DNA of 64,000 nucleotides from Sporosarcina jiandibaonis (GCF_013184495.1 NZ_JAAOIY010000006.1:186001-250000), one strand, 5' to 3'; shown: positions 1 to 12,930, numbered from the stretch's first letter. Notes: a model not told the origin generated them from the sequence alone. Made by a program: numbers and translations.

Positions 1-53
1 ATTAGTACAAAGTCCTTTTCAGTAAGTTTCCGCACTTTTACACCTCAAACTTT

Positions 54-1658
54 TTATTTAAACCAACCTGTTATCTTTTTCCCAATTTCCTTGCAAGCCT
101 TCTGCGCAGTATCCACTGAACTATTAACTAAGTCTTTTGTTCGATCAGTAACACTCTTTGGTGGATCCCCCCACCCAATGTTCGTCAGAGCATTTACACC
201 CACGCCAACGACAGCCCCAGCGACTGTTCCTATAGGCGGTATTATAAATGAACCAAAAGCTGCACCTGTAGCGGCTGCACCTGCACTAAATGCAGTATCA
301 ACAGCAGTACCTACAACAATCTTTTGAGTATCCCCTTTATTGTCCTTAATATTTTGGTCAACAATAATACCCAAAGAGAGGACACCAAGACCTTTACCGG
401 CAATTTTCGCACCTTTACCAAGTGGATTCTGGGCCTTAAAATCAGTTATAGCTGATTTCACACTTTGTTTTGTATTTTCAAACGCCACTTTCGGATTTTT
501 CCACTCTGTTGTTGCCCTAACCTTATTTAATACAAATTCATCGGCAAATGTAGTAACTGCTGTTTTTGCTTTTCCTAGCTTCGTAAGTTTTTGTAGTTCC
601 CTATACTTATCTAGTCCATACAATTTGTCAAACTCTTTACTCATCGCCAGTTTTCCACGTTCTGTTCCATAGGGTTCCCATCCTTGAGTTAATCCCTTTA
701 ACGTATCTTTATTTAGCGCCTTTGTTTGATGCTGTTTAAATAGATTCATTAATTCTTTTGAATTGTACTTATACATCCCGAATGATAATTTATTATTTAT
801 CATTCTATAGGCTTCTTTTGTAAATAAATACGTTCCCTTACTTTTCAAAAGACTTCTGGTTTTCTTATCTAGTTTAGAATGAATATATAATTGACTAGGT
901 AACTTCAAATAGTTTTCTGAATCGATATTAGTCATAAAATCTAGGAACAAGCCCGCTCCCAGGTATATTCCTTTTGATTGTTTTTTCGAATCGCCTTCAG
1001 AATCCAATGACAATTCATTTATTTCATTGTTATTCCGTTGAATCAAATTAATTTGGTCGGCATATGAGTGAATTCCCATTAAACGGTTCAATGTTTGCAC
1101 ACCTATTTTAGATTGGATTTGTCCCACCGCTTCTTGACTATCTTCAATTATTTTTAATGCACTTTTATCAAATTCGTTCAACTTTTTATTAACACTAGTA
1201 ACATACTTTTGTGAAGTATCTACACTCTTTTTGAAACTCGTAATGTTTGGATTTGGCAACGGAACGATATCTGATACATTTTGAATCACTTGTTTTCCTT
1301 CTTCATGTGTATCCAATATACCATTCTGTATTGTTACTACATTTTTATTTAGTTGATTCAAGTAATCATCAGTAATGACTGCCGTGGAAGAGTTGTCTAT
1401 AGTATTTGCAAATTCGATAAGGACCTTGTCATAATTCTTCCGTAAACGGTTAATCGTTTGTTCTAACTCATCCAAAGAATTAACATGGACCGATTGAAAA
1501 TATGCTTTAGCCGCAGTAGCTGTTTTCCCTTGAAATGACGCTAGTTTATTAATGTCGTTTGTTTTACTTTTAACAATCTGTAGTTTGGCAGTTATCATTT
1601 TGAGTTCTTCATGCAATTTTGTTTGAATATCTATTAATTCTACGATTGCTATTTTCAT
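54..1658 (-). CDS. LXG-domain type VII secretion effector with glycine-zipper C-terminus
   Basis: The N-terminal half is an LXG-type secretion domain: a long helical hairpin with an L-x-x-x-Q-G-K-T-A segment near residues 40-48 followed by AKAYF, and little hydrophobicity for about 200 residues. The C-terminus (about residues 447-496) is hydrophobic and full of small residues in a glycine-zipper pattern (GTAVDTAFSAGAAATG, then AGAVVGVGVNAL), ending in a short amphipathic tail. LXG proteins are toxins exported by the type VII system. A glycine-zipper C-terminus is known from the membrane-depolarising toxin TspA of Staphylococcus aureus, so membrane permeabilisation is the likely activity; that is inferred. 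It is the last gene of the secretion operon visible here, just behind two small partner genes. A GGGAG site lies about 13 bases before the ATG. The immunity gene would be expected downstream, below position 54, outside the window. Confidence 0.85.
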   Translation of the reverse strand: MKIAIVELIDIQTKLHEELKMITAKLQIVKSKTNDINKLASFQGKTATAAKAYFQSVHVNSLDELEQTINRLRKNYDKVLIEFANTIDNSSTAVITDDYLNQLNKNVVTIQNGILDTHEEGKQVIQNVSDIVPLPNPNITSFKKSVDTSQKYVTSVNKKLNEFDKSALKIIEDSQEAVGQIQSKIGVQTLNRLMGIHSYADQINLIQRNNNEINELSLDSEGDSKKQSKGIYLGAGLFLDFMTNIDSENYLKLPSQLYIHSKLDKKTRSLLKSKGTYLFTKEAYRMINNKLSFGMYKYNSKELMNLFKQHQTKALNKDTLKGLTQGWEPYGTERGKLAMSKEFDKLYGLDKYRELQKLTKLGKAKTAVTTFADEFVLNKVRATTEWKNPKVAFENTKQSVKSAITDFKAQNPLGKGAKIAGKGLGVLSLGIIVDQNIKDNKGDTQKIVVGTAVDTAFSAGAAATGAAFGSFIIPPIGTVAGAVVGVGVNALTNIGWGDPPKSVTDRTKDLVNSSVDTAQKACKEIGKKITGWFK

Positions 1659-1696
1659 TGAATTATTACAACTCCCTTCCCTGATTTAACAACCAA

Positions 1697-1972
1697 TCAT
1701 TTTAGTAATGCTGATCCTAGTTGCTCGTCTTGTGTCACCATCTCATTACCTACTGTTGTTAATTTTTCCAAATCTATTTCTAACAACTCAATATATGAAT
1801 CCATTACTTTTTGAAAATCCTTTATTACTTCTAACTGTTGTTTGATGCTTTGTAAATCAGTCTTTTCCAGCGATTTATCACTTATTTTCAGTCCTTTCAA
1901 ATCGGCAGCCGCAGATTTGATGTCGTTTACCACCGAATCAAAAACAACTTTATTAATCGAAACCTTACCCAT
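1697..1972 (-). CDS. Small helical LXG-partner protein (YwqI / TIGR04197-like)
   Basis: This 91-residue, wholly helical protein has no signal peptide and no membrane segment. Its size, the N-terminal MGKVSINKVVFDSVVNDIK pattern and its place between a YwqH-like gene and an LXG gene match the small WXG100-like partners (YwqI/DUF5344 or TIGR04197 type) that bind the LXG helical domain and target the toxin to the EssC export motor. It lacks a clear WXG turn; the middle has KGLKISDKSLEKTD instead. The family assignment is from pattern and context, and DUF5344 versus TIGR04197 could not be settled by eye. It stops 38 bases before the LXG gene and starts 6 bases after the upstream gene, so the three are co-transcribed. 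Confidence 0.7.
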   Translation of the reverse strand: MGKVSINKVVFDSVVNDIKSAAADLKGLKISDKSLEKTDLQSIKQQLEVIKDFQKVMDSYIELLEIDLEKLTTVGNEMVTQDEQLGSALLK

Positions 1973-1978
1973 TCAGCA

Positions 1979-2392
1979 TCACTCTTCTTTCAATGAATTA
2001 ATTGTCATAGTAATATTTGCAATACTCGCATTCAGATGGGCAATGTCGCTTTGACAGTTAATTAACTGGGTTGTTAACCGCTCAATCTCGTTATCTATTC
2101 CATCTTCTACTTTCTTCAAATGTACTATATAGCTGCTGATTGACTTTTCCATAGCGTTTTGGTGGTCACTTTTATAAGTTTTTTCCGTTTCCCCTTGCCA
2201 TAATCCAGGATCAATTTCAAGATTCGTTATTTTTTTCTTATAATTATTGGAGTCATCAATAATGCCGACAAATTCAACCTTTGCTTTCTTTAAGCGTTCC
2301 AACTTTCTTTCGAGGGCATCTGCTTGTAATTGTTTTTGGGACCTCTGATTTCGATATCCCCATCTTCTATTAATAAGCTCCGTTTTAGTCAT
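1979..2392 (-). CDS. YwqH-like (DUF5082) WXG100-type partner of LXG effector
   Basis: The 137-residue protein is predicted to be a coiled-coil hairpin: a charged first helix (residues about 15-60), a turn with the sequence LWQGET near residue 67 that looks like a WXG turn, and a second long helix. This matches DUF5082/YwqH proteins, which are encoded directly before LXG toxins in Bacillales and act as secretion partners or chaperones. It follows essC with a 16-base gap, so the effector module is transcriptionally continuous with the secretion machine. No catalytic residues are evident. Function as targeting partner is inferred from the family and gene order. Confidence 0.75.
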   Translation of the reverse strand: MTKTELINRRWGYRNQRSQKQLQADALERKLERLKKAKVEFVGIIDDSNNYKKKITNLEIDPGLWQGETEKTYKSDHQNAMEKSISSYIVHLKKVEDGIDNEIERLTTQLINCQSDIAHLNASIANITMTINSLKEE

Positions 2393-2408
2393 CTTTTATC
2401 ACCACTTT

Positions 2409-5400
2409 TTAATTAAATTGGCTAGCAAACTTGAACCTAACGTGCTTACCTTCAGAATATAGATACGCTCCGTCCTTTTCCGGTTCCTTTTCATTTCTGA
2501 TATACTCATTGCCTAATATACTTTGATCGGTTAACTTCATTAGAACAACGCCAGAAGAAATAGTCGTGCGACAACTTTTCGGGAAATCATCATAATTATT
2601 CGAGATATAGTCGTGCTGTCCGAAAATAATGAATTGTATGCCACGACGTCTGCCTTTGGATAATATTTGTTCAATTTCATCATCAGGTAATGTTAACGTA
2701 TTTGAAAAGTCTCTACAGTCTGCAATGACAACAACAACATCCAAACCTTCATTATCTTCTTCACCCTCGGGTGGATTTACAATATTACTGACAAACTGAT
2801 TAATATTACTTCCGTCCGCCAAATACATATCCGCGTAATCTTTATAGTCCGTCAGTGAAAGTTCCGAGTCGTCGATAAATACGACTTGTTTGTTTTCAAT
2901 CATGTCCAAACCTGATGCAAAGGCTTTCTTGAATTGGATTAGACGGTCAGCTTGATTTGAATACACTAGGAGATGATCAGTTTTATTTAAATCAAAACCT
3001 AAACCTTCTACATCTTCATAATCATAGCCAAGCGGCAAGTAATTATTATCAATTAATCGTTGAACTGTCCGATTACGTTTGAACTCTTCAAACTGGATAA
3101 TTTCAGGCATCATCGGTACTCGTATTGGTTTATCCCCTTTCCAATGGGTATCCATTTCCTTCGCCAATTTTTGTATGTTTTCAATCGTTTCCAAAGCTTC
3201 TTCGCCCGCTTCTGGCAATACTGCCTGAAATACAGTTGGTTGTTCCATATTCACCAAGCCGCGGCCGGCGATTTCTTCGATTTGCAATTCCGTTCTGCCG
3301 ACAATAGAGCGTGCTTCTGTTGGATCGATTAAATACAGTGGGATTTGAACTTTAATATTTGAAAGAAGCGGTATTCTCATCGCATTTTGTCGTCCCGCAC
3401 TAATAAGTAGATGCACGCCGACACTTCCGCCTTCACGAGCGATTTGGGTGATTAGTCTTTCGAATTCATCCACAAAGTCGGCCTCGCGAACAGCATCATA
3501 ATTATCTAGAACAATGACGATAGTTGGCACACTTTGCCCGCTTGCTTTTTCATACATATCTAAGTTTGCAACGCCGTATTCGCTTAACTTTTGTTTGCGT
3601 TCTTTTAATATACGTTCCAGAATGCGAATTAGTTTCCCTATTTTCACCATTTCATCAATCATTATTGTATCTGCAATATGCGGCAGGTTTTTTAATGGCA
3701 ATAACCCATTCGTACCAAAATCCAATAGATACACATGCAATTGCGCTGGATTATGTTGCTTTGCCAAATCCATCACTACCGTTTGTAGAAACGTTGATTT
3801 CCCGTATCCTGGACTAGAAAACACCGCCATATGACCGTCTTTAGTTAAATCAAGCATTAATGGATTTTGCGCCTGTAATTCCGGTTGATCTAAAAGTCCA
3901 ATGGTTGCTTTCAATGCTTTTTTCGGTTCTTTCCAAGCTTTCTTAAAATCAACTGGATGCAAGTCTTGTGCAAATATCCGTTCTGGTAGCGGCGGTAACC
4001 AAGGTCTTGCCAGTTGCTCAATCCCTTGCTGAATCGTATATTGATGCACGTAATCAATAACCGCATCAAGTTCGGTCGGAATTTTTTGTATTTCCTCTTT
4101 TCCGCCTAGACCGCTTAAGTCTTCTGACAAAATATCATATTGACCCAAATCATTAATCGCATAAACAGTGCTATCTACTAACTCTTGGTCTTCTTTTTCG
4201 GGAATATAATCCGCACCGCTCCATGCGCTTTGAAAAAGTTCATAGATTTCGTTATTCCCGACTTGTAAATAGGCGCGGCCCGGCAGTGTAATTTCTGCTG
4301 CATCGGGTGTTTTCAGTATTTCATTGGAGTCGCTCGCGTCTTGAACTTTGAGTGCTAGTTTAAACTTCGAGTTCGACCAAATTTGGTCATCGACGACGCC
4401 GCTTGGTTTTTGCGTTGCTAGAATTAAGTGAATCCCTAGTGAACGACCAATACGTGCTGTTGAAACAAGTTCTTTCATGAAATCCGGTTGCTCTGATTTA
4501 AGTTCGGCGAATTCATCGGAGATTAAAAATAAATGAGGCATCGGTTCGCTAGCTTCGCCTTGTTTAAAGAGCTTTTGGTATTGATTGATATGATTGACGT
4601 CATGTTCGCCAAATAGGCGTTGACGCTTTTGCAATTCCGCTTTGATAGAGGCGAGTGCACGCATCGATTGCGCGCCGTCCAAGTTCGTGATTGTTCCCAT
4701 TAAATGCGGTAAATCTTTAAATAAGTTCGCCATTCCGCCTCCTTTATAGTCAATTAGTAAAAAGCCGACTTCATAAGGGTGGAAATTGACTGCTAAAGAA
4801 ATAATATAACTTTGAATGATTTCTGATTTACCGGAACCAGTCGTACCCGCAACTAATCCATGCGGACCATGGGCTTTTTCATGTAAATTCAAGTTCACGA
4901 TATCGGCTTTTCCGCGTAAACCTAATGGAACAGCTAAGCTTTTATACGTTTCATTTTTCGCCCAACGCGCTGAAATTCCAAGTTCTTCTACTTTTTCCAC
5001 ACCGTACATTTCAAGAAAAGTTACACTTTCTGGAATCGAGTTTTTCAAGCTTTGTAAGTGGTTTAACGGTGCTAGTGCCCGCGAAACATCTTCTTTATTG
5101 AAACCCTTTGGAAAATGATCGAGTGTAAAGTTACGGTTTACAAGCTCCGCTTGTTCGAGAATGATATTTCCATTTTTCGCATCCCGAATATCGATGACTG
5201 TCTTAACATGCTCTGGCAGTGATTGCATGACTTCTTGAACAAACACAAGTGAAACACCGAGTTCACTTGGATCTTTATTGAAAAACTCCATTACGATATG
5301 ATCTAAAATCATTTTTTCATCTGTGATCAAGACAACGTAATGGGGAGAAAAATACATTTTTTCGTTTTTATTACCTTTATCATCAATGGCTTGTTTTCGT

Positions 5401-6860
5401 TCTTTTAGAATTTGATAGAACGAGTTTAGTACCTGATCACGCGAACGTTCATGGTAAACAAATCCGCGAACATTAATCGCTTGAATGCTTGCATGTGGCA
5501 ACCATCGCATCCAATCCCATTCCGCCTTCTCTTCTTCCGGAAAAATCGTGATGAATTGCAGGTCGTGGTAACTATGGAATAACGCGGTTTGCATAACAAG
5601 TAACTGTAATTGTTCCAATACGAGACTGCGTTGGCCGATATAACCAACCGGACCATTTACTAAATCAGTCACGATGGGAACATCAACTAATCTCAAATAT
5701 TGCGAACGAAGATCGCGTGCCGCATCCACTAATTCGTCTTTATCTAACGTAAATTCCTCTTCGCTAAAATCGAGTTCAAAACTCGAATCGACTTGGCCCA
5801 AACCAACACGATACGTTAAGAAATCATGATGAAACATTGTCTTTTCATACGTACGCGCATCGACATTTAATGCCATATCGCGTATTTTTTCGATTTCAGG
5901 ATAGTGATAGTTTAAAGCGTGGCGTTGCTCTTCACTTGCGCTGTATAACTCCTTTGTTTTTGTCTTTAAATATTCACGGTATTTAACATCGCGTTCTTTT
6001 GTATCGATACGGTACTGTTTCACACTTTTCACATAGGACGTTATTGAATAAATGACCGTTACGACCGTCATCGAAAGCATAACGAGAATATAAATTCCAT
6101 TCGCCCTAAAAAATGAAACGAGTATCATTGCAGCGATCATAACCAGCGGCGGGACAATTACACGTCCAAGCTGTTCGCTCGGTTTGGATGGCTTGCTGGA
6201 CGGATTCGCGATTACAAGTTTTTCTTCTGGTTCACGGTATATTATCCGCGGAGAGCGATGATAATCGGGATAATCCTCACCAAATTCGTTCGCTTTTTCC
6301 ATCAGTCGCGCCAATTTTGTTGTCACACGATTTTTGTCTGCAAGAAATTGTATGTCATCTCTTCCGATTTTAATCAGTACACCATCAACATAAAGTTGGT
6401 CGCCCGGTTCAAGCATGACACTCCCAGTTACAAGGGAGTAGTTATGATACACTTGCCCACTGAATACTTTTAGTTCATACGCTTCTTCAAGATGTGTACG
6501 ACTGAATAAAAAATCGGCTGTGGTGTTTTCGATTTTCACTTCATCGTAGTCATTCGGACCGAACGTCAAACTATAGGTCGAGGCAACATCATAAATTGCC
6601 CAGTCATTTGCTTCGAGCAAATAGAAATTCATAGCATGATCTGAAACATTTTGCGTTACCTGGGTATCTGGCTTCAATAATTCTTTCCCGATAAGACAAG
6701 ATTCCCCGTCCCATTTTATCGGAATTTGGGTTTCTATATCTAAAAAGGTCACAGTGTCGGACCAATTACTGCCAACTGTCGCCGACTTTAATTCGCCTGA
6801 TGGCAGTTGGATTTTATGAAGTTCTTTTTTATAGTTAAGCATTAGTATGTGTTGCGCCAT
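2409..6860 (-). CDS. essC: Type VII secretion ATPase EssC (YukBA)
   Basis: The motor ATPase and central membrane component of the Bacillota type VII secretion system. The protein shows N-terminal FHA-like beta-rich sequence (about 1-200), two membrane helices (about 232-273), then three FtsK/SpoIIIE-like ATPase modules. Module 1 has an intact Walker A (GTTGSGKSE, near residue 672) and an LISDE Walker B. Module 2 has GYGKST near residue 1015. Module 3 (after about 1290) lacks a recognisable P-loop, as is usual. I set the start at the second ATG (MAQHILM) because a GAGGAGG site lies 9 bases before it; an upstream in-frame ATG at 6887 overlaps that site. At 1483 residues the length is normal. 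It follows essB by about 30 bases and precedes the LXG module. Confidence 0.96.
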   Translation of the reverse strand: MAQHILMLNYKKELHKIQLPSGELKSATVGSNWSDTVTFLDIETQIPIKWDGESCLIGKELLKPDTQVTQNVSDHAMNFYLLEANDWAIYDVASTYSLTFGPNDYDEVKIENTTADFLFSRTHLEEAYELKVFSGQVYHNYSLVTGSVMLEPGDQLYVDGVLIKIGRDDIQFLADKNRVTTKLARLMEKANEFGEDYPDYHRSPRIIYREPEEKLVIANPSSKPSKPSEQLGRVIVPPLVMIAAMILVSFFRANGIYILVMLSMTVVTVIYSITSYVKSVKQYRIDTKERDVKYREYLKTKTKELYSASEEQRHALNYHYPEIEKIRDMALNVDARTYEKTMFHHDFLTYRVGLGQVDSSFELDFSEEEFTLDKDELVDAARDLRSQYLRLVDVPIVTDLVNGPVGYIGQRSLVLEQLQLLVMQTALFHSYHDLQFITIFPEEEKAEWDWMRWLPHASIQAINVRGFVYHERSRDQVLNSFYQILKERKQAIDDKGNKNEKMYFSPHYVVLITDEKMILDHIVMEFFNKDPSELGVSLVFVQEVMQSLPEHVKTVIDIRDAKNGNIILEQAELVNRNFTLDHFPKGFNKEDVSRALAPLNHLQSLKNSIPESVTFLEMYGVEKVEELGISARWAKNETYKSLAVPLGLRGKADIVNLNLHEKAHGPHGLVAGTTGSGKSEIIQSYIISLAVNFHPYEVGFLLIDYKGGGMANLFKDLPHLMGTITNLDGAQSMRALASIKAELQKRQRLFGEHDVNHINQYQKLFKQGEASEPMPHLFLISDEFAELKSEQPDFMKELVSTARIGRSLGIHLILATQKPSGVVDDQIWSNSKFKLALKVQDASDSNEILKTPDAAEITLPGRAYLQVGNNEIYELFQSAWSGADYIPEKEDQELVDSTVYAINDLGQYDILSEDLSGLGGKEEIQKIPTELDAVIDYVHQYTIQQGIEQLARPWLPPLPERIFAQDLHPVDFKKAWKEPKKALKATIGLLDQPELQAQNPLMLDLTKDGHMAVFSSPGYGKSTFLQTVVMDLAKQHNPAQLHVYLLDFGTNGLLPLKNLPHIADTIMIDEMVKIGKLIRILERILKERKQKLSEYGVANLDMYEKASGQSVPTIVIVLDNYDAVREADFVDEFERLITQIAREGGSVGVHLLISAGRQNAMRIPLLSNIKVQIPLYLIDPTEARSIVGRTELQIEEIAGRGLVNMEQPTVFQAVLPEAGEEALETIENIQKLAKEMDTHWKGDKPIRVPMMPEIIQFEEFKRNRTVQRLIDNNYLPLGYDYEDVEGLGFDLNKTDHLLVYSNQADRLIQFKKAFASGLDMIENKQVVFIDDSELSLTDYKDYADMYLADGSNINQFVSNIVNPPEGEEDNEGLDVVVVIADCRDFSNTLTLPDDEIEQILSKGRRRGIQFIIFGQHDYISNNYDDFPKSCRTTISSGVVLMKLTDQSILGNEYIRNEKEPEKDGAYLYSEGKHVRFKFASQFN

Positions 6861-6890
6861 CTCGTTCTTCCTCCTCAAGCACATCAATCA

Positions 6891-8180
6891 TTACTCATCT
6901 GTCGGATCTGCATCGTCTGTTTCGGGCTTTTCAGGTTCAGTTTTTTCTTCAACGCCACCCTGCTCCGCCTTACCTGGTTCATAGTCAGAATCAGGATTTG
7001 TTAAGTCATCTTCTGGCAGCAAATTATATTGCTCTTTGTAATTTTCAAGTTGCTCTCTTAATGATTTAACTTGCTCTTCACGCTCCGAGCCCGTTAATTT
7101 CGGATTATTGTTTACTTGCTCGATTTGTTTGATAAGGCCATATAAAATCAGGACTGGATCATCCATGTACTTCGCTAAATCCGTCGATTCTTCAAGTTTT
7201 CCGCGGCCATTGTAAATCCAATACAATAAATAACTACTGTCGCTTTTCAGGCTAATATTTTTCATGATGACTGACTTTTGAGCAGGATCCAATACCTCTG
7301 CATCAATGTATGAGTAAGCAAGTATGTATTTTGTAGAGTTTGGTAACTTCTCAGCTTTTTGTCCTTCCAAATCACTAATTACTTTTGCGTAATCCGATGC
7401 GAGAAAATCGTGATGCGCAGCTAATAGTTTGTTTTGATACGGCATTTTTACAAAGCTGAAATAAGCGAGCGGAGCGGCAAGTATGACCGACAATACAATC
7501 ATCATCATTGAAAGTTGCTTAAATAAACGAAACTGTTTTTTCGGCACGAGCTGCATCGTACGTTCAGTTGCCTTTTGTTCATTTTCATAATTTACTTCTA
7601 AAAATTTTATAAGTGCGGAAACATCTGTGATTTCGCCGATCTTACGCTCAAATTCGGTTTCTTTCGCATTGTTTATTGAGCCATTGTACAGTTCGTCAAA
7701 GCTATACTTTTTTGAAAAGAGTGCAATCGCTAGACATTTATACTGATGAAGAAACTTTGAAGAGTCATTTGTATAGGGCGGCACTAAATCGCGAATGCCC
7801 CGATAAACAATAGAGGGAATAAGATTATCATTAAATACTAGATTGTCTGGGTGAAGAAAAAATGTCGTTCGCGTTGGCAGACATTCTTGAAATCTAGCCA
7901 CGTTGCATAATGCGCGTAATTTGTCGTTGCGCCCTAGTTTTTTTATATCTGTCCACTTCTTCATTTTTTCATTTACTGTAAACGAAAAAACATATAAATC
8001 ATGTTCTTCCTTAACTGCAGCAGGCACAAAAAAATCTGTTCGTTCAGTAATAAGAGCTAGTTGTCGAAAATCCTTAATAGACGTCTGTGATTTCGCGAGA
8101 CGCAACTTCCAACAGTCTTTTTCTATTTCAAACTGATAAGTCATTGACTCAAGTTCAATTGTTTTTTCGTTCATCTCCAA
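6891..8180 (-). CDS. essB: Type VII secretion protein EssB (YukC)
   Basis: EssB/YukC is the bitopic pseudokinase-fold component of the secretion channel. The N-terminal cytoplasmic part (residues 1-220) carries the kinase-like fold, including YLFHPDNLVF-type and DLVPPY motifs typical of the family. One transmembrane helix lies at about 222-245 (MMMIVLSVILAAPLAYFSF), followed by an extracellular helical domain. The last 35 residues are a low-complexity acidic tail rich in Glu, Pro and Asp. It lies between esaB and essC in the order found in Bacillus yuk operons. In-frame and full length (429 residues). Confidence 0.93.
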   Translation of the reverse strand: MEMNEKTIELESMTYQFEIEKDCWKLRLAKSQTSIKDFRQLALITERTDFFVPAAVKEEHDLYVFSFTVNEKMKKWTDIKKLGRNDKLRALCNVARFQECLPTRTTFFLHPDNLVFNDNLIPSIVYRGIRDLVPPYTNDSSKFLHQYKCLAIALFSKKYSFDELYNGSINNAKETEFERKIGEITDVSALIKFLEVNYENEQKATERTMQLVPKKQFRLFKQLSMMMIVLSVILAAPLAYFSFVKMPYQNKLLAAHHDFLASDYAKVISDLEGQKAEKLPNSTKYILAYSYIDAEVLDPAQKSVIMKNISLKSDSSYLLYWIYNGRGKLEESTDLAKYMDDPVLILYGLIKQIEQVNNNPKLTGSEREEQVKSLREQLENYKEQYNLLPEDDLTNPDSDYEPGKAEQGGVEEKTEPEKPETDDADPTDE

Positions 8181-8204
8181 AACCCCTTCATGAAAATTAG
8201 GTAG

Positions 8205-8456
8205 TTATAACACGATTAATATATCGCCGTCCGTCACTTGATAGTCTAATAACCGATCATCATCCGTTAATAGTAAGTTTTTTGTCGGTATTTTAATAGC
8301 ACATAGCGAGGCTCGTGCAGGGTCTAGCTTTAGCGTTTCGACTAAATTCATCAATAACTGTTTGATTGGTTGGTGCACCGGAATACGTAAATCGTATTCC
8401 GGCTCGCCCCAATTGCCAAAATCAACAGTCACATTAATATGCGTATCGTTTGGCAT
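8205..8456 (-). CDS. esaB: Type VII secretion ubiquitin-like protein EsaB (YukD)
   Basis: An 83-residue protein with a ubiquitin-like pattern of alternating strands and one helix: INVTVDF strand, YDLRIP strand, a helix IKQLLMNLVETL, and a C-terminal DYQVTDGDILIVL strand. EsaB/YukD is a small cytosolic ubiquitin-fold protein required for type VII secretion; it is not conjugated to targets as far as is known. It starts 13 bases after essA and ends 24 bases before essB, so it belongs to the same transcript. Length and position match the family. Confidence 0.92.
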   Translation of the reverse strand: MPNDTHINVTVDFGNWGEPEYDLRIPVHQPIKQLLMNLVETLKLDPARASLCAIKIPTKNLLLTDDDRLLDYQVTDGDILIVL

Positions 8457-8469
8457 GATTAACTCCCTT

Positions 8470-8944
8470 TCACTCCACCATTTTTCTCATGACAGCAAAT
8501 AACCCGCCACATATGAGAGCGACCATCCCGATTAACGAAGAAAACAATGTGTTGCCCATTATTCCGCCATCACTTTCATTTATGTCGTAATTGGCAACCG
8601 ATGCTTTGGGAACCGTGTAATCACTCGCAAATAATGTTTTCATTGTTTCTTTCATCGTTATATCATGCTCTGGCGCTGTTAAAAAAAGCATTTGCTTTAA
8701 GTCATCAGCTTCCTGATCAAATTCTTTTTGCTTTTCTTTAATGACCGCTTGTGTTTCTTCTTTAAATAAGTGAGGAAGACTATTTTCAAGTTCCGTCTTT
8801 TTATCCACCTGCGTATTCGACTTTCCATCTTTGCCGATACGTTCTGTTTTCAAACGCAATTTCCCGGTAGGATTGGTTGTATCCTCCGCCGAAGCTTGAA
8901 AAGGCACCATTAGGAGGAATCCGATTGATAAAACAATGAAAATA

Positions 8945-8970
<26 letters not shown>
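8470..8970 (-). CDS. essA: Type VII secretion protein EssA
   Basis: EssA is a membrane component of the Bacillota type VII apparatus. From the chosen start (MRGLLKH) it has an N-terminal hydrophobic helix ending in an ASAED-like possible signal cleavage site, a soluble extracytoplasmic region with an EKQKEFDQEADDLKQMLF helix, and a C-terminal transmembrane helix (SSLIGMVALICGGLFAVM). I chose the ATG at 8970 because GGAAGAGGGG lies about 8 bases upstream; the longer reading from 9006 has no comparable site. The start lies inside the 3' end of esaA, which ends at 8945, giving a 26-base overlap and likely translational coupling. Sequence conservation of EssA is low, so part of the call is by position. 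Confidence 0.85.
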
Positions 8971-12388
<3,418 letters not shown>

Positions 12389-12435
12389 TCGCAATTTACC
12401 CCCGCTTATTCTTCTTTTTCTTTGGATTTATCATG

Positions 12436-12474
12436 AACAAGAGCCACACAACAATAGTTGCGTGGCTCATTGTT
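12436..12474 (-). terminator. Hairpin between esxA and esaA (attenuator-like)
   Basis: GAGCCAC at 12441-12447 pairs with GTGGCTC at 12462-12468, and the outer AACAA/TTGTT extends the stem past a bulged base. No long U-tract follows on the minus strand, so it is more likely a partial terminator or an mRNA-stabilising structure. It sits in the 137-base gap between esxA and esaA and could raise esxA output relative to the membrane genes. Confidence 0.5.
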
Positions 12475-12525
12475 AGACATTCTTTGTTAATTACCTCTAG
12501 ATTTTCATATATTTTTAAATTATAC

Positions 12526-12822
12526 TTAGCGTAGCCCGAAGTTACGCGATAATTCTTCGTCTTGTCGAGCTACTGCATCTGCTGTCTTCGTTAATTGCGC
12601 TTCAATTTCACGCATAAGTTGAGAGAAGTTTTGCACCTTAGGGGATAGTTCATCAAACTGAGCTTCAAACTGAGTAAATGCCTTACCTTCCCACTGACTT
12701 CTTAAATCACTTTGCAGGCTTGTTAAATCCTTTAAGATTTGATCAATTTGGTCCCCACTGCGTCCGTAACGTTTTGCTTTGTCCGCTAATTCCGCTGGAC
12801 TCATGCGAATTTGTCCTGACAT
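12526..12822 (-). CDS. esxA: WXG100 secreted protein EsxA (YukE)
   Basis: A 98-residue helical hairpin with the WXG turn (QWEGKAF) in the middle and the C-terminal secretion signal pattern Y/F-x-x-x-D/E-like region (VARQDEELSRNFGLR). EsxA/YukE is the small secreted substrate and core partner of the type VII system; it forms a dimer and is exported through EssC. I start at ATG 12822 (MSGQIRMS), 9 bases after AAAGGAG; the upstream ATG at 12831 directly abuts that site. It is the first gene of the operon, as in Bacillus yuk loci. Confidence 0.96.
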   Translation of the reverse strand: MSGQIRMSPAELADKAKRYGRSGDQIDQILKDLTSLQSDLRSQWEGKAFTQFEAQFDELSPKVQNFSQLMREIEAQLTKTADAVARQDEELSRNFGLR

Positions 12823-12901
12823 GTTTCCCATCTCCTTTTTGAATTTCTCATTAGACCTTTATAAACTTTTCACAATTATCACAATTCCAATATTCACCAC
12901 T

Positions 12902-12930
12902 ATAGTATATGATAAATTTACTAGCGTCAA
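12902..12930 (-). promoter_or_regulatory. Sigma-A-like promoter of the type VII operon
   Basis: On the minus strand TTGACG (12925-12930) and TACTAT (12902-12907) are separated by 17 bases, about 80 bases upstream of esxA. The overlapping TATACT would give a 15-base spacer. No other strong candidate is seen before esxA. Confidence 0.6.

Noticed and set aside
1..53. Search for the LXG immunity gene at the window edge
   Set aside because: Only 53 bases remain after the LXG stop; no reading frame can be judged there.
3514..3834. Plus-strand open frames of about 100 codons inside essC
   Set aside because: They are antisense to a strongly conserved ATPase, have no ribosome binding site and no family resemblance.
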